A stretch of 64,000 nucleotides of DNA from CBDFLD01 sp965249005. Its GTDB lineage: Bacteria > Acidobacteriota > UBA6911. Location: contig CBDFLD010000023.1 in NCBI GenBank assembly GCA_965249005.1, positions 62,001 to 126,000 on the forward strand. Direction: 5' to 3'. The position numbers and the translations under genes were made by a program. The notes below the pieces were generated by a model. It was given only the letters and a program-made list of their open reading frames with translations, was not told the origin of the DNA and searched no databases. Shown in pieces: positions 9,846 to 18,625 of the stretch (positions are counted from its first letter, which is position 1; each line of letters begins with the position of its first letter).

Positions 9846-9942
9846 CGGGACGAGGCTGGCCGTTGATAATGCCGAGATCGGGGTGAATCGGATGGTTCCC
9901 TTGACCTGCAGACTCGAACCCCACCGTCCAGTTACCCTCGGC

Positions 9943-12276
9943 TCAGGAACGCGGTCGTTTCTTTTCAGGATCGTAGAATGGGAAAGCAACGACCCTGGCT
10001 GCGATTCGCTTCTGGTGCCCGTCCAGCTTTCCGATCTCCACCTCGGTACCGACATCTGAGTACTCGACCGCCATGCGGCAAAGGGCGATGTTCTTCCTTA
10101 GAATAGGAGAACGCGTCCCGCTGGTTATGATTCCCACCTGGCGGCGACCGAGGTGGACGCAGTCCCTGGCAGCCGCGGGTTCGTTGCCTTCGAGCTCGAG
10201 CCCGATAAGTCTCCGCTGAGGATGCGCCTTGCGTTGAATCAGAGCCTGCTTGCCGATGAAATCGTCCTCGTTTTTCAATAGGACGGAAAACCCAATGCCG
10301 GCCTCGAAAGGATCCGTCTGGTCGTCGAATTCATAGCCCTCGAATATCAGGCCGGCCTCGATGCGCAAAATGTCCAGAGCCTCCAATCCGAGCGGTGCGA
10401 GCCCAAGCGGTTGCCCCGCCTCCCAGATCGCATCCCACACAACGGCGGCATCGTTGGGGTGACACCAGACTTCGTAGCCGAGCTCTCCCGTGTAGCCGGT
10501 ACGCGACACGAGCATGGGGGCACCGTTGCCGTCGCCGACACGGCCCACTGTGAAACGAAACCAGGTCAGTTCCTCGAGGGAAGGCCGGGCCGGAGGTGTC
10601 CAAACCACCTTTTTGAGTATCTCGCGGCTGTTGGGTCCTTGCACGGCCACGTTGTGAAGCTGATCGGTCGAGGATTTGACCCAGGCACGCAGGTTGAGTG
10701 CTGCGGCCTGCTCTCGGAGCCAGATGCCGTCGTAGTCACTGTTGCCGACCCAGCGAAAGTTATGATCTCCTAGCCGGAAGAGTGTGCCATCCCCCAGCAT
10801 GTTCCCGTTGTCATAGCACATGGACGAATAGACCACGCCCCCTCCGCCCAGCCGGCGGACGTTGCGCGTGAGCGTCCGCTGCATCAAGGTCTCGGCATCG
10901 GGGCCCAGAACCTCGAATTTGCGCAAGGGCGACAGGTCCATGATTGCCGCAGCCTGGCGGCAAGCGTAGTACTCCTCGATAGGGCCGTGGTCAGGGAACG
11001 AGCTGGGCAACCAGTAGCCGCGATATTCCACAAAACTACGGGTCCGAGAGGAGGTCCGAGGGTGAAACCCTGTTTCACGCGTCAGTTGGGGATCCGCACT
11101 GGGAGTCATACGATACGCCACCCCTTTCGAAAAGGTCTTCTTCGCCGGATAGACCCGAACGTGGATGTCGGTCGGATTCCAACCGTTGGCCGGATCGATG
11201 TCATCCGGGCAGGCGGAGGACGAGCAGACCAGGTCGCTCAGCGCCCGAAGCAGCACGTAATCTCCCGGACGAGACCAGGGCTCGTCCATGGACAACGCGT
11301 GGCTCGCGTCGATACCGGTATTGTAAAAGAAGTTGATTGCAGGCCAGCCTCTTCGCGACTGGACCGAATACGGCTGGAGCGCCCCGTTGAAGTTGTCGGA
11401 ACAGTTAGCATGGCCGGGATAGCCCATGTCTTCGTAATACTTGGCCGTGCAGGCCAGAGCGAAGGTGTCGTGCCGGCCGACCGTGTCCCGTATCACTTCC
11501 ACCAGCGGCTGCATGTCCTGATCGAAGAACTTTGAAAAGAGCCCTGGACTGGGATATGCGGCTCCCATCAGGGTACGGGTGGTGGTCGCGTCCAATCCAC
11601 GCTCGATCCCCCCTTGCAGCTTGCGGAAGTCGAAGACAAGAAAATCGGAACATTGCCGCCCCGCGACATCGATCACCTGGATGTACTCGCCCGCATGGAC
11701 TTCATAGGCCAGAGCGGTCGCTTTGGGCACGCGTAGATCGAGGCGCACCTCGGCAAGTGGTGGCGGCAGTGGATGTTCGGCGGACTCCGTGACGCGAGCC
11801 CGCTTGATCAAAGTCTGCAGATCGGTCGGAGGGTCCGCTCCGTCCACGGTCATGGGTTTGCCTGGGGCCGCGATCAGGCACAGCACCGTTCGCTTTGCGG
11901 TGAAGCGGAGACTTTCCCCGGGGCAGGTCTCACCGCCGAAGAGACGCACCGCCCTTGCCTCGCCCAGGCTGATGCCGTGATCGGCAAGCAGAGCCGCCGC
12001 ATCAGGTCTGCGACCGACCCGACTGGAGAGGCGAAACTTGCCGTCTGGTCGCAGATCGAGTGCGGGCAAATCCTCCTTGCCGTCCTTGCCGAACGCGGCC
12101 AGCTCACAAGCTTGGCGGCCCTCGAGATCGGTGAGGGTGAGCTGATCCCCTTCCGCCAGTGCCAGGACGATGAACCCATCACCCGGCACCCGATAGCGCT
12201 CTGTGCCCGGTTCCAGTCGTATCAGGCCGGTCAGAGGGTCGACGGGCAACGGGGACGGCGCCAGATCCGGTGTCAC
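9943..12276 (-). CDS. Double DUF1989 - aminomethyltransferase (GcvT) fusion protein
   Basis: 777 residues with three parts. Residues about 20-165 and about 180-400 are both DUF1989 (urea carboxylase-associated) type, each with a conserved GRQACEL or GRQCSDF turn. The second has YYEDMGYPGHANCSDNFN and CPDDIDPANGWNPTDIHVRVY, also typical. Residues about 410-770 are a GcvT/YgfZ folate-binding aminomethyltransferase, with EYRGYWLP, DLSPLRKFEVLGPDA, SRTGYTGELGYEVW and FEAGIGFSVLLK. I infer tetrahydrofolate-dependent C1 transfer from an N-methyl or aminomethyl substrate sensed or bound by the DUF1989 parts. The GTG start overlaps the TGA of the upstream acyl-CoA dehydrogenase (GTGA), so the two are translationally coupled. 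Confidence 0.85.
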   Translation of the reverse strand: MTPDLAPSPLPVDPLTGLIRLEPGTERYRVPGDGFIVLALAEGDQLTLTDLEGRQACELAAFGKDGKEDLPALDLRPDGKFRLSSRVGRRPDAAALLADHGISLGEARAVRLFGGETCPGESLRFTAKRTVLCLIAAPGKPMTVDGADPPTDLQTLIKRARVTESAEHPLPPPLAEVRLDLRVPKATALAYEVHAGEYIQVIDVAGRQCSDFLVFDFRKLQGGIERGLDATTTRTLMGAAYPSPGLFSKFFDQDMQPLVEVIRDTVGRHDTFALACTAKYYEDMGYPGHANCSDNFNGALQPYSVQSRRGWPAINFFYNTGIDASHALSMDEPWSRPGDYVLLRALSDLVCSSSACPDDIDPANGWNPTDIHVRVYPAKKTFSKGVAYRMTPSADPQLTRETGFHPRTSSRTRSFVEYRGYWLPSSFPDHGPIEEYYACRQAAAIMDLSPLRKFEVLGPDAETLMQRTLTRNVRRLGGGGVVYSSMCYDNGNMLGDGTLFRLGDHNFRWVGNSDYDGIWLREQAAALNLRAWVKSSTDQLHNVAVQGPNSREILKKVVWTPPARPSLEELTWFRFTVGRVGDGNGAPMLVSRTGYTGELGYEVWCHPNDAAVVWDAIWEAGQPLGLAPLGLEALDILRIEAGLIFEGYEFDDQTDPFEAGIGFSVLLKNEDDFIGKQALIQRKAHPQRRLIGLELEGNEPAAARDCVHLGRRQVGIITSGTRSPILRKNIALCRMAVEYSDVGTEVEIGKLDGHQKRIAARVVAFPFYDPEKKRPRS

Positions 12277-13679
12277 AAGCTCTCCTTTTTCCCCTCCGAC
12301 TCGTCCAGCAGCTTTTTGGCCAGCGTACGTTTGCTCTCGGGGTCGAGCTTTTTGATTTCGTTGTGGAGCACACGCTCGTTGACCGACTGGTTCCAGTAGT
12401 CTAGAGAGTCAAAGCCCAGAAGAACCGCCTTTCCAACGAACTGGCGCAACACTTCGTTGGTGGGACCCATGACCCAGCCCGCCTTGGCGTCCCGCAAGTA
12501 ACGCTCGATGCCGAGTTGAGGCTTGTAACCCGTTCCGCCGCATACATGCAGCATCTTGTCCGACACGTGGGCCACGTTCTTGGCGGCACTGAACTTCAGT
12601 TGCCACATCCAGTGCAACAGTGAGGAGCGCGGCAGGTGGCTGACGTCTTCGTGTACCGACCAGTCGCAGTTGTCGGTCACGTTGTCCAGGGCTTGAGCCA
12701 GCAGGAAGGCCATGGAGCGCGAGGCGTTGGTGTCGATCAGGGCCTCTCCGACCGTGTCCTGAATCGTTGGATAGTCACACACACGCATGCCGACGTCGAC
12801 GTGGCGCTTGCCGGTCGTATGTTTCTTGGCGATGTCGATCATGCCCATGGCGATGCCGTTCCAGCAACAAGAGGAACAGAGAAGGAAAAAAGGATCTACC
12901 GCCTCGTCGTTTGACGCCGCACCGTCCCCGATCGGACCAATCATCCGATCGTGCGGTATTTCTGCGTTGTCGACTTCAATCGCCCCGGATTGGTTGCCAC
13001 GAAGCCCCAGTGCGTCCCACTGTGATGGCTGGGCTTTGACCTCATCGCCCTTGATCAGGAAGCAGGAAAGGTTCGAGTAGTCGTCATTGAAGTCTGGACT
13101 CGTGGTCTGAACCACGTACCAGTCCGCGAAGCCGCCCGAGGTGGTCCAGGATGCTTTCTTCTTCACTCGCCACCCGTCGCCGGTACGCTCGGCGCCCGAG
13201 GAAAATGGGTACCAAAAGTGTGAGCCCGTCTCCGGGTCGGAGTACGAGAGGGTGCCGACCAGCACGTCCTTGTCCAAGCGCTTCAGCAAGCCTTGGAGGG
13301 TGGAGTTTCCGTGCGCCCGCAACATCGCCGCTGCCACGGCCCCGAGATGCATCGTATAGCACATGGCAGTACTGGCGCACCCGTAGCGGGCAATGGTCTC
13401 GGTCACCATGGCGGCACAGGTATGACTTTCGCCCAAACCACCCCATTCTCGGGGTACGAGCAGACCCAGCAAGCCCAAAGAGGCGATAGCTTTAAAGTTT
13501 TCGCGCGGGAACTTCAGTTCCCGGTCACTTTCCACGGCGTTGTTGCGGAGCGTGTCATGACACAGCGTTATGAGATTTGCTTGAAGTTCCTTCTGGGAAG
13601 GCGTGAGCAACCACTGTGGATCCCACTCGTTGCCGAGGCCCCAGAAGGAACCCGATCCCCAATTCTTGTCCTCGCTCAT
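12273..13679 (-). CDS. Acyl-CoA dehydrogenase-like flavoprotein with altered catalytic position
   Basis: 468 residues with the N-terminal helical domain, the middle beta domain (TLSYSDPETGSHFWYP, KKKASWTTSGGFADWYVV, WDALGLRGNQSGAIEV) and the C-terminal four-helix domain (VCGGTGYKPQLGIERYLRDAK) of acyl-CoA dehydrogenases. In most members the catalytic base is the Glu of YEGTNE. Here that segment reads VMGPTNEV, so Gly405 occupies that position. Some family members place the base on another helix and some are not dehydrogenases, so the reaction should not be assumed. Many Cys lie near 268-272 (LCSSCC). It overlaps the DUF1989-GcvT gene by four bases and is first in this minus-strand operon. It likely oxidises a small acyl-CoA or amine-derived acid. 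Confidence 0.85.
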   Translation of the reverse strand: MSEDKNWGSGSFWGLGNEWDPQWLLTPSQKELQANLITLCHDTLRNNAVESDRELKFPRENFKAIASLGLLGLLVPREWGGLGESHTCAAMVTETIARYGCASTAMCYTMHLGAVAAAMLRAHGNSTLQGLLKRLDKDVLVGTLSYSDPETGSHFWYPFSSGAERTGDGWRVKKKASWTTSGGFADWYVVQTTSPDFNDDYSNLSCFLIKGDEVKAQPSQWDALGLRGNQSGAIEVDNAEIPHDRMIGPIGDGAASNDEAVDPFFLLCSSCCWNGIAMGMIDIAKKHTTGKRHVDVGMRVCDYPTIQDTVGEALIDTNASRSMAFLLAQALDNVTDNCDWSVHEDVSHLPRSSLLHWMWQLKFSAAKNVAHVSDKMLHVCGGTGYKPQLGIERYLRDAKAGWVMGPTNEVLRQFVGKAVLLGFDSLDYWNQSVNERVLHNEIKKLDPESKRTLAKKLLDESEGKKESL

Positions 13680-14000
13680 TCATCGGCCTCGCTTCACTCT
13701 TTCGGGATCTCCAGATACTACCCGAAAACAGCCAACCCCGCCACGAGGATTGGCTCACGGTATGTCGTTACACTTGGTGGCCGGTAGTCTCCTTCGACAG
13801 GTCGGGCAGCCGCATATGTGTCCCGTATTCAATCAGCGGAGATGCTGAGCGACGGTCCGCGCAGAACGACGGCACCCAGCCGGAGATGTACGATCAACGA
13901 GGCGAGTCGAATACTTGGGCGTCAGGTTAGGATGTTTCGAGGGAGCTAACCATTGATGTGCCGCGCCCGGGCCGCCCCGAACGAACCTCGGCCGCCAACC
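13680..14000. other. Intergenic region with no recognised feature
   Basis: About 320 bases between the start of the acyl-CoA dehydrogenase and the end of glnK, both on the minus strand. It must contain the promoter of the acyl-CoA dehydrogenase operon. I see no convincing gene, hairpin terminator or repeat in it. Confidence 0.5.
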
Positions 14001-14342
14001 TCAAATAGCCTGACCTCCTTTTTCTTCCGTGCGGATTCGAATGCATTCTTCCAGATTGGTGATGAAGATCTTTCCATCCCCAATCTTCCCGTCCCCGTGT
14101 TTCGCCACGGCAATGATTGCGTTGCATGCGATGTCGACGAAGTCATCATTGCAAGCGATCTCGAGACGGACTTTCGGTATGAGATCCGGGGTCACCGTAG
14201 TGCCCCGGTAGAGCTCCTCTTCCTCGTGGCGCCCGTGTCCCGTGACCCGGCTGACCGTGATACGGCTGATCTCGGCGGCCATCAGGGCTTGATGCACCGC
14301 ATCGAGCTTATCGGGTTGAATAATCGCAGTGACCAATTTCAT
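14001..14342 (-). CDS. glnK: P-II nitrogen regulatory protein, amt-linked
   Basis: 113 residues, the standard length. P-II signals the cell's nitrogen and energy state by binding ATP/ADP and 2-oxoglutarate and blocks Amt through its T-loop. The C-terminal signature GKIGDGKIFITNLEECIRIR is nearly perfect. The T-loop reads ELYRGTTVTPDLIPK; aligned with E. coli GlnB the residue at the position of uridylylated Tyr51 is Val50, so control by GlnD uridylylation is not expected. AAAGGA precedes the ATG. It lies 17 bases downstream of amt on the same strand; this linkage, in the order amt then glnK, supports the gene name. Regulation of the adjacent channel by direct binding is inferred. Confidence 0.93.
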   Translation of the reverse strand: MKLVTAIIQPDKLDAVHQALMAAEISRITVSRVTGHGRHEEEELYRGTTVTPDLIPKVRLEIACNDDFVDIACNAIIAVAKHGDGKIGDGKIFITNLEECIRIRTEEKGGQAI

Positions 14343-14359
14343 TTGGCGTTCCTTTCCAT

Positions 14360-15691
14360 TTAATTCAAGTTTAACAGCCCATATCCGTGCTCGCCGTGCA
14401 AGCTGTGATCCAGCCCTGCCGTTTCACCGGTATCCCCAATTCTGAAGCCGAGGGTCTTCTCGATCAGCACGACCAGGATGAGAGAAACGACGCCAGCGCA
14501 CACCACCGTGATGGCCACAGCTGAGACTTGAACGCCGAGTTGTTGCAGCACGGTCCAGGAACCTCCGGCCAGTCCCGCCGCATCGGCCATCCAGCTCGGT
14601 CGAATGAAGAAGGTCAAGAGAATAGCGCCCACCATGCCCGCCACTCCGTGGATGCCGAATACGTCCAAGCTGTCGTCGTATCCCAACTTGTTCTTCATCG
14701 AGATGGCCGTATAGGAGAACAGGGAAGCCGCGAAACCCAAGGCGATAGCTCCCGGAACCATCACGACCCCCGCGGCCGGTGTGATCGCCACCAGGCCCGC
14801 CAGTATTCCGCTGGCGACACCCAAACTTGTCGCCTTTCCGTGCCGGACTGCTTCGATAAGCATCCATGCCAGGGCTCCAGCTGCGGCTGCCACCTGGGTC
14901 ACAGTCAGGGCTCGGGCCGTGTCGAGTCCGCTGTTGACGGAGCTGCCCGCGTTGAACCCGAACCAACCAACCCAGAGTAGACCTGCTCCAACCAAGGTAA
15001 TGACCAGGTTACTCGGGTGCATCGCGCTGCGCGGATACCCTCGCCGGGCCCCCAGATAAAGGACGGCCACCAGGGCGCTCACCCCGGAAGATATGTGGAC
15101 CACCGTTCCGCCCGCGAAATCGATCGCACCGTTGGCGCCCATGTTGAACAGGAACCCATCCTCGGCCCACACCCAGTGGCAGAGTGGGTTGTAAACAATC
15201 AGGCTCCAGAGCGTAATGAATAGGCAATAAGCGCGAAAACTGACCCGCTCGGCGAAGGCGCCCGCAATGAGGGCTGGGGTGATGATGGCGAACTTTCCCT
15301 GAAACATGGCGAATACGTATTCGGGGATTCCAGCGTCCATGATGGTGTCGTCGATTCCCCGAAGAAACAGGTAGTCGCTGTTCCAGCCGAACCACCCCCC
15401 GAGCACGTTCTTTCCGAAGCTCATCGCGTAGCCGCAGACTACCCAAACGACTCCGATGATTGCCATGGCCGCAAAGCAGTGCATCATCGTGCCGAGGACA
15501 TTCTTGGTTCGAACCAGGCCGCCGTAAAACATCGCCAAACCCGGAATCATGAGCAAAACCAACGCAGTCGACGTCAGCATCCAGGCGGTGGTGCCTGTAT
15601 CGACTTTAGTTTCTTCTGCTAGGACTGTTCCGGGAAGAAAGAACAGTAGCATTATTACAGACGCGAACATCCATAGGCACGTACGTCTCAC
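14360..15691 (-). CDS. amt: Ammonium transporter
   Basis: 443 residues with an N-terminal signal peptide (about 1-25, ending VLA-EE) followed by eleven membrane segments, the normal Amt/MEP plan. Both pore histidines are present: His172 in NPLCHWVW and His348 in FGIHGVAG. The signature DFAGGTVVHISSGVSALVA is also intact. It should carry ammonium into the cell when nitrogen is short. The start is a GTG with a strong AAGGAGG eight bases before it. It forms an operon with glnK, which follows 17 bases downstream. A 5-bp inverted repeat (TGGCA/TGCCA, 15735-15750) lies about 45 bases upstream and could be an operator or a degenerate sigma-54 site, but spacing does not fit well. Confidence 0.95.
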   Translation of the reverse strand: MRRTCLWMFASVIMLLFFLPGTVLAEETKVDTGTTAWMLTSTALVLLMIPGLAMFYGGLVRTKNVLGTMMHCFAAMAIIGVVWVVCGYAMSFGKNVLGGWFGWNSDYLFLRGIDDTIMDAGIPEYVFAMFQGKFAIITPALIAGAFAERVSFRAYCLFITLWSLIVYNPLCHWVWAEDGFLFNMGANGAIDFAGGTVVHISSGVSALVAVLYLGARRGYPRSAMHPSNLVITLVGAGLLWVGWFGFNAGSSVNSGLDTARALTVTQVAAAAGALAWMLIEAVRHGKATSLGVASGILAGLVAITPAAGVVMVPGAIALGFAASLFSYTAISMKNKLGYDDSLDVFGIHGVAGMVGAILLTFFIRPSWMADAAGLAGGSWTVLQQLGVQVSAVAITVVCAGVVSLILVVLIEKTLGFRIGDTGETAGLDHSLHGEHGYGLLNLN

Positions 15692-15773
15692 GAGACCTCC
15701 TTACGCCTTGATTGGCCCTTGAAATTGGATTTCATGGCATCCTACTGCCACCCCGCCCGGCAGGCAAGCCCAA

Positions 15774-15957
15774 AAAAAGGGGACGTCCCCCACGTTTACC
15801 TAGTTTTCGGACGGAGGAAAGGAGACAACAGAATTCGCGTATTTCCGTCACCTCCTACGACACCGTGTGCGTGTGACTCGGAGGAGCAATGGCCACGCGT
15901 CGGTGACATGAGGGCCGCCGCAGGAAACTAGGTAAACGTGGGAGACGTCCCCTTTTT
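15774..15957. mobile_element. 184-bp inverted-repeat element (MITE- or REP-like)
   Basis: Two 33-bp arms in inverted orientation, 15774-15806 and 15925-15957, match at 32 of 33 positions. The left arm begins with A-rich sequence and contains the 12-bp palindrome GGGGACGTCCCC (15779-15790), then CACGTTTACCTAG. The 118-bp interior has no credible gene. No target duplication is evident at its ends. It occupies most of the 287-bp gap between the divergently transcribed amt and the lipoprotein gene at 15979, ending 21 bases before that ATG. The shape is that of a non-autonomous mobile element or a REP-type hairpin mobilised by an IS200-like transposase; no transposase is in the window. Confidence 0.8.
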
Positions 15958-15978
15958 CGAGTAGTATTTGGGGAAGAC

Positions 15979-16422
15979 ATGAATCGATACTTACTGCTGA
16001 TGACGACGTCTTTGGTGATTGCTGCCGCGGGATGCAGCACCGACGAAATCTCTGTTTCCCAGCTGGAGGATCTTATGGTGGACACGGAAGCTCTGGTTGC
16101 TGTCGAGAACGAGTTGTGGGAAGCATACGAGCAAAGAGACGGTGTAGCGATCTCCCGGCTGGTGGCGGATGACTATCTGGAGGTGTTATCGGATCGGCGG
16201 AATTCGAAGGATCATATCCTGCGCGGCTATGCCGACTACAGTATCACCGGCCACAAACTGGAAGAGGTTCAGGTAATTCCACTCGGCAAAGAAGCTGCCA
16301 TTGTAAGCTACCGGCTCACGCTTGAAGGTCCCGACGCGAACCCGGGTCCGGCGTACGCAACCTCGGTTTGGAAGAGACAGGACGGCAATTGGGTCCAGGT
16401 TCTGTACCAGGAGTCCAGTTGA
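15979..16422 (+). CDS. Small lipoprotein, DUF4440/SnoaL-like
   Basis: 147 residues. The N-terminus is a lipoprotein signal with lipobox AAGC (Cys19). The remainder fits the cone-shaped SnoaL/DUF4440 fold: ENELWEAYEQRDGVAISRLVADDYLEV, then a hydrophobic strand pattern and a final WKRQDGNWVQVLYQES, a typical ending for DUF4440. Function unknown; such proteins are small binding or ketosteroid-isomerase-like modules. The ATG follows GGGGAAG. The promoter region is taken up by the inverted-repeat element at 15774-15957, which may supply or disrupt its promoter. The GH42 gene starts 39 bases after it on the same strand. Confidence 0.75.
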   Translation: MNRYLLLMTTSLVIAAAGCSTDEISVSQLEDLMVDTEALVAVENELWEAYEQRDGVAISRLVADDYLEVLSDRRNSKDHILRGYADYSITGHKLEEVQVIPLGKEAAIVSYRLTLEGPDANPGPAYATSVWKRQDGNWVQVLYQESS

Positions 16423-16460
16423 CCTGGAGCCTCTCTCGGTGGAATGGGCAAGGACAATCC

Positions 16461-18472
16461 ATGACGTTCGCAAAACTGTGGTTCGTATTCCTTCTGTTTG
16501 GAACCGTTCCCGCATGGAGCCGGCAGGATGAACGAGGAAGGCCGGACGAATTCATTTTTGGTGCCAGTATTTATCCTGAGCTGCTCACGAACGAACAACA
16601 GCTCGAGCTTCTCGAGATCTTGAAAGCAGCCCATTGCAATGTGGTGCGAGTAGCAGATTCCAGCTGGGGCAATTTGGAGGTAGCGCCCGGCCGATATGAC
16701 TTTGGTTGGCTCATCACATTCTTGGATAACGCCCATCAGGCTGGCTTTAAAACTATCCTCGGTACCGGAACATATATCGCACCCCAGTGGTTAACAGCCG
16801 AACATCCCGAAGTTTTGGTTCAAAACCGGCCGGGCGTCTGGGTTCATTCCATGCTCAGAAAAGCGGCTTGTTTGCATCATCCCCGCTACCGACAAGCGGT
16901 TTGGAATTATATCCGTGCTTTGGCTGCAGCCACCAAAGACCACCCGTCGGTCACCGCATGGCAATTGGACAATGAAATTGAGTTCATCCTGCCTCGACTG
17001 TGTCACAACAAATCGTGCGTCGATGCCTGGCATCGATGGTTGGAAGCGCAATATGGCAGGGTTGATTCCCTTAACTTGGAATTGGGTCTGCAGGGGTGGG
17101 GCCTGGAGGTTCGCGATTTCAAATCTGTGTCGCTGCCAACCCATAGTCAGTTAAAGGCGTTGAACTTGGCCGCTTTACGCTTTCGCCGCGACACGATCCT
17201 AGACTTCTTGAAGGAGCAAGTCCGGCTGTTGCGCCAGTCGGGGGTCACGGATGAGATTTCTACGGATTGGAATCTAACCTGGCTCGGAGTGTCGGATGAT
17301 CCTGTGGCAGAAGACCTCCTTGATTTTTCCGGCGTGAACGTCTACCACGCGGAAGGCCACAACACCACGTGGTGGAAGGAAGTCAATTGGCAGCTGGATC
17401 GTCATCGTTCGGCTCATGACGACGGCCATTACCTGGTCATGAAACCACGGTCGGTCATGTCGGCTCAAGCGGCATCCAGCGCGCCTTTCCCACCGAGCAG
17501 TTGTTCAAGTTGCGGACATTGCACCCCGTCGCCTTTGGCGCCAGTGGTCTGGTCTACTGGACCGGGCATCAGTGGCATGGGGGGCATTGGCCCCATTGGG
17601 GGGGCATCGTCGACTGGCAAGGATCAAAGACGCCTAGTTACGCTTGGATTCTTCGCTGGGGTAGTTTCTTTCATCGGTGGGGCGATCATTTGTTACGGAA
17701 CAGCATCAGCGCAAGTGCAGCCGTCATGACGGATTTTGATCAACGTTCGGCATTGAGAATATATCCTCACGCTCGCGGCAGCGAAGCCATGATTGCGGAC
17801 GTCAGCGATGCTTTTCACAGATTAGGAATTGGGGTGGATACCCTCAACGCAAAGAAAATGAAGGACACCGAAAGGCTAGGGAAATACGAGATAGTAGTGT
17901 TGCCAGCCACCACCGTATCCAGCGATGCGGAAATCGCATCGGCGCTAAGCACATACGTTTTCCAGGGAGGGACGCTTCTGATATCACCGCTGTGCGGATA
18001 CCAAACCTGGAGCGGTGTCTTTCGCGGCGATGGACTGGGCGCCGACCTGAGCGAACTTTCCGGCGTTACTGTATCCTCTCTGGAGGTTCTTCGGTCTGAA
18101 GCCATGCTCCGGAAGAATCTTGGGGTTGCATGGACTTGGCCAGAGACTGTTACTACTTCTGAGCCTGGTCTCAACGGGCTCATGGAATTTCTGCAGCTCG
18201 ATGGCGATGGCGATGGCGACGTCGAGATCGTTGCCCGTGTCAGCAGTCCCGAGGATGTCTTAAACGACAAACCTGTCGCGACAAGGAGACGCTACGGGGA
18301 GGGACAGGTAATAAAGCTTGCGGTATGGCCAGATCACACGGCCATGACGAGGTTGCTGCAAGCTCTGACTTCACCATCGGAAATGTTCAAACGTCCAGCG
18401 CCGGAGAATGTGTTGGTTGTTCCCAGGGCTGATCAAAGTTTTTTCTGTCGTGAACACAAGTCGTATGGATAG
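16461..18472 (+). pseudogene. GH42 beta-galactosidase, frameshifted at the nucleophile
   Basis: Exported (signal peptide MTFAKLWFVFLLFGTVPAWS) glycoside hydrolase family 42 protein in two frames. The first frame covers the TIM barrel from FIFGASIYPE through the acid/base Glu in WQLDNEIE to YLVM near 17440. The second frame continues with VGHVGSSGIQRAFPTEQLFKL and the C-terminal trimerisation-like domain to 18472. One missing G between 17440 and 17441 explains everything: restoring it gives YLVMETTVGHVGSSG, and the restored Glu is the expected GH42 nucleophile. The rejoined protein would be about 670 residues, a normal length. As it stands the product is truncated and inactive. AAGGA precedes the ATG at 16461. 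Real inactivation and a consensus error cannot be told apart here. Confidence 0.85.
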
Positions 18473-18625
18473 AACCATCTCGTTGCAGAAGAAGGTCAAG
18501 GATCGAATCAGCGGACGCGTTCTGGAGGGTCCGATTCGTTTGCCGGGATACGAGGTTCTGTGGCTGGCTCGATGATCGCCAAAACCTGTCCATTCCTTCC
18601 GGGAGCGATCCAGGTAGTGCCTGCC

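Noticed and set aside
9846..10055. A 70-residue N-terminal extension of the Nramp-related transporter.
   Set aside because: It overlaps the end of the DUF1989-GcvT gene by 113 bases and is polar and Ser/Arg-rich; the GTG at 9845 is preferred, though without a good ribosome binding site.
15735..15750. TGGCA-N6-TGCCA upstream of amt as a sigma-54 promoter.
   Set aside because: On the minus strand the distance between the GG and GC elements is one base short and the -12 box is poor. It remains only a small inverted repeat.
18196..18222. GATGGC repeats inside the GH42 gene.
   Set aside because: Three to four in-frame units encoding DGDGDGD; ordinary local duplication and not the cause of the frameshift.
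18473..18625. Possible rho-independent terminator between the convergent GH42 and esterase genes.
   Set aside because: A partial inverted repeat CGAATC/GATTCG is present but mismatched, with no T-run.
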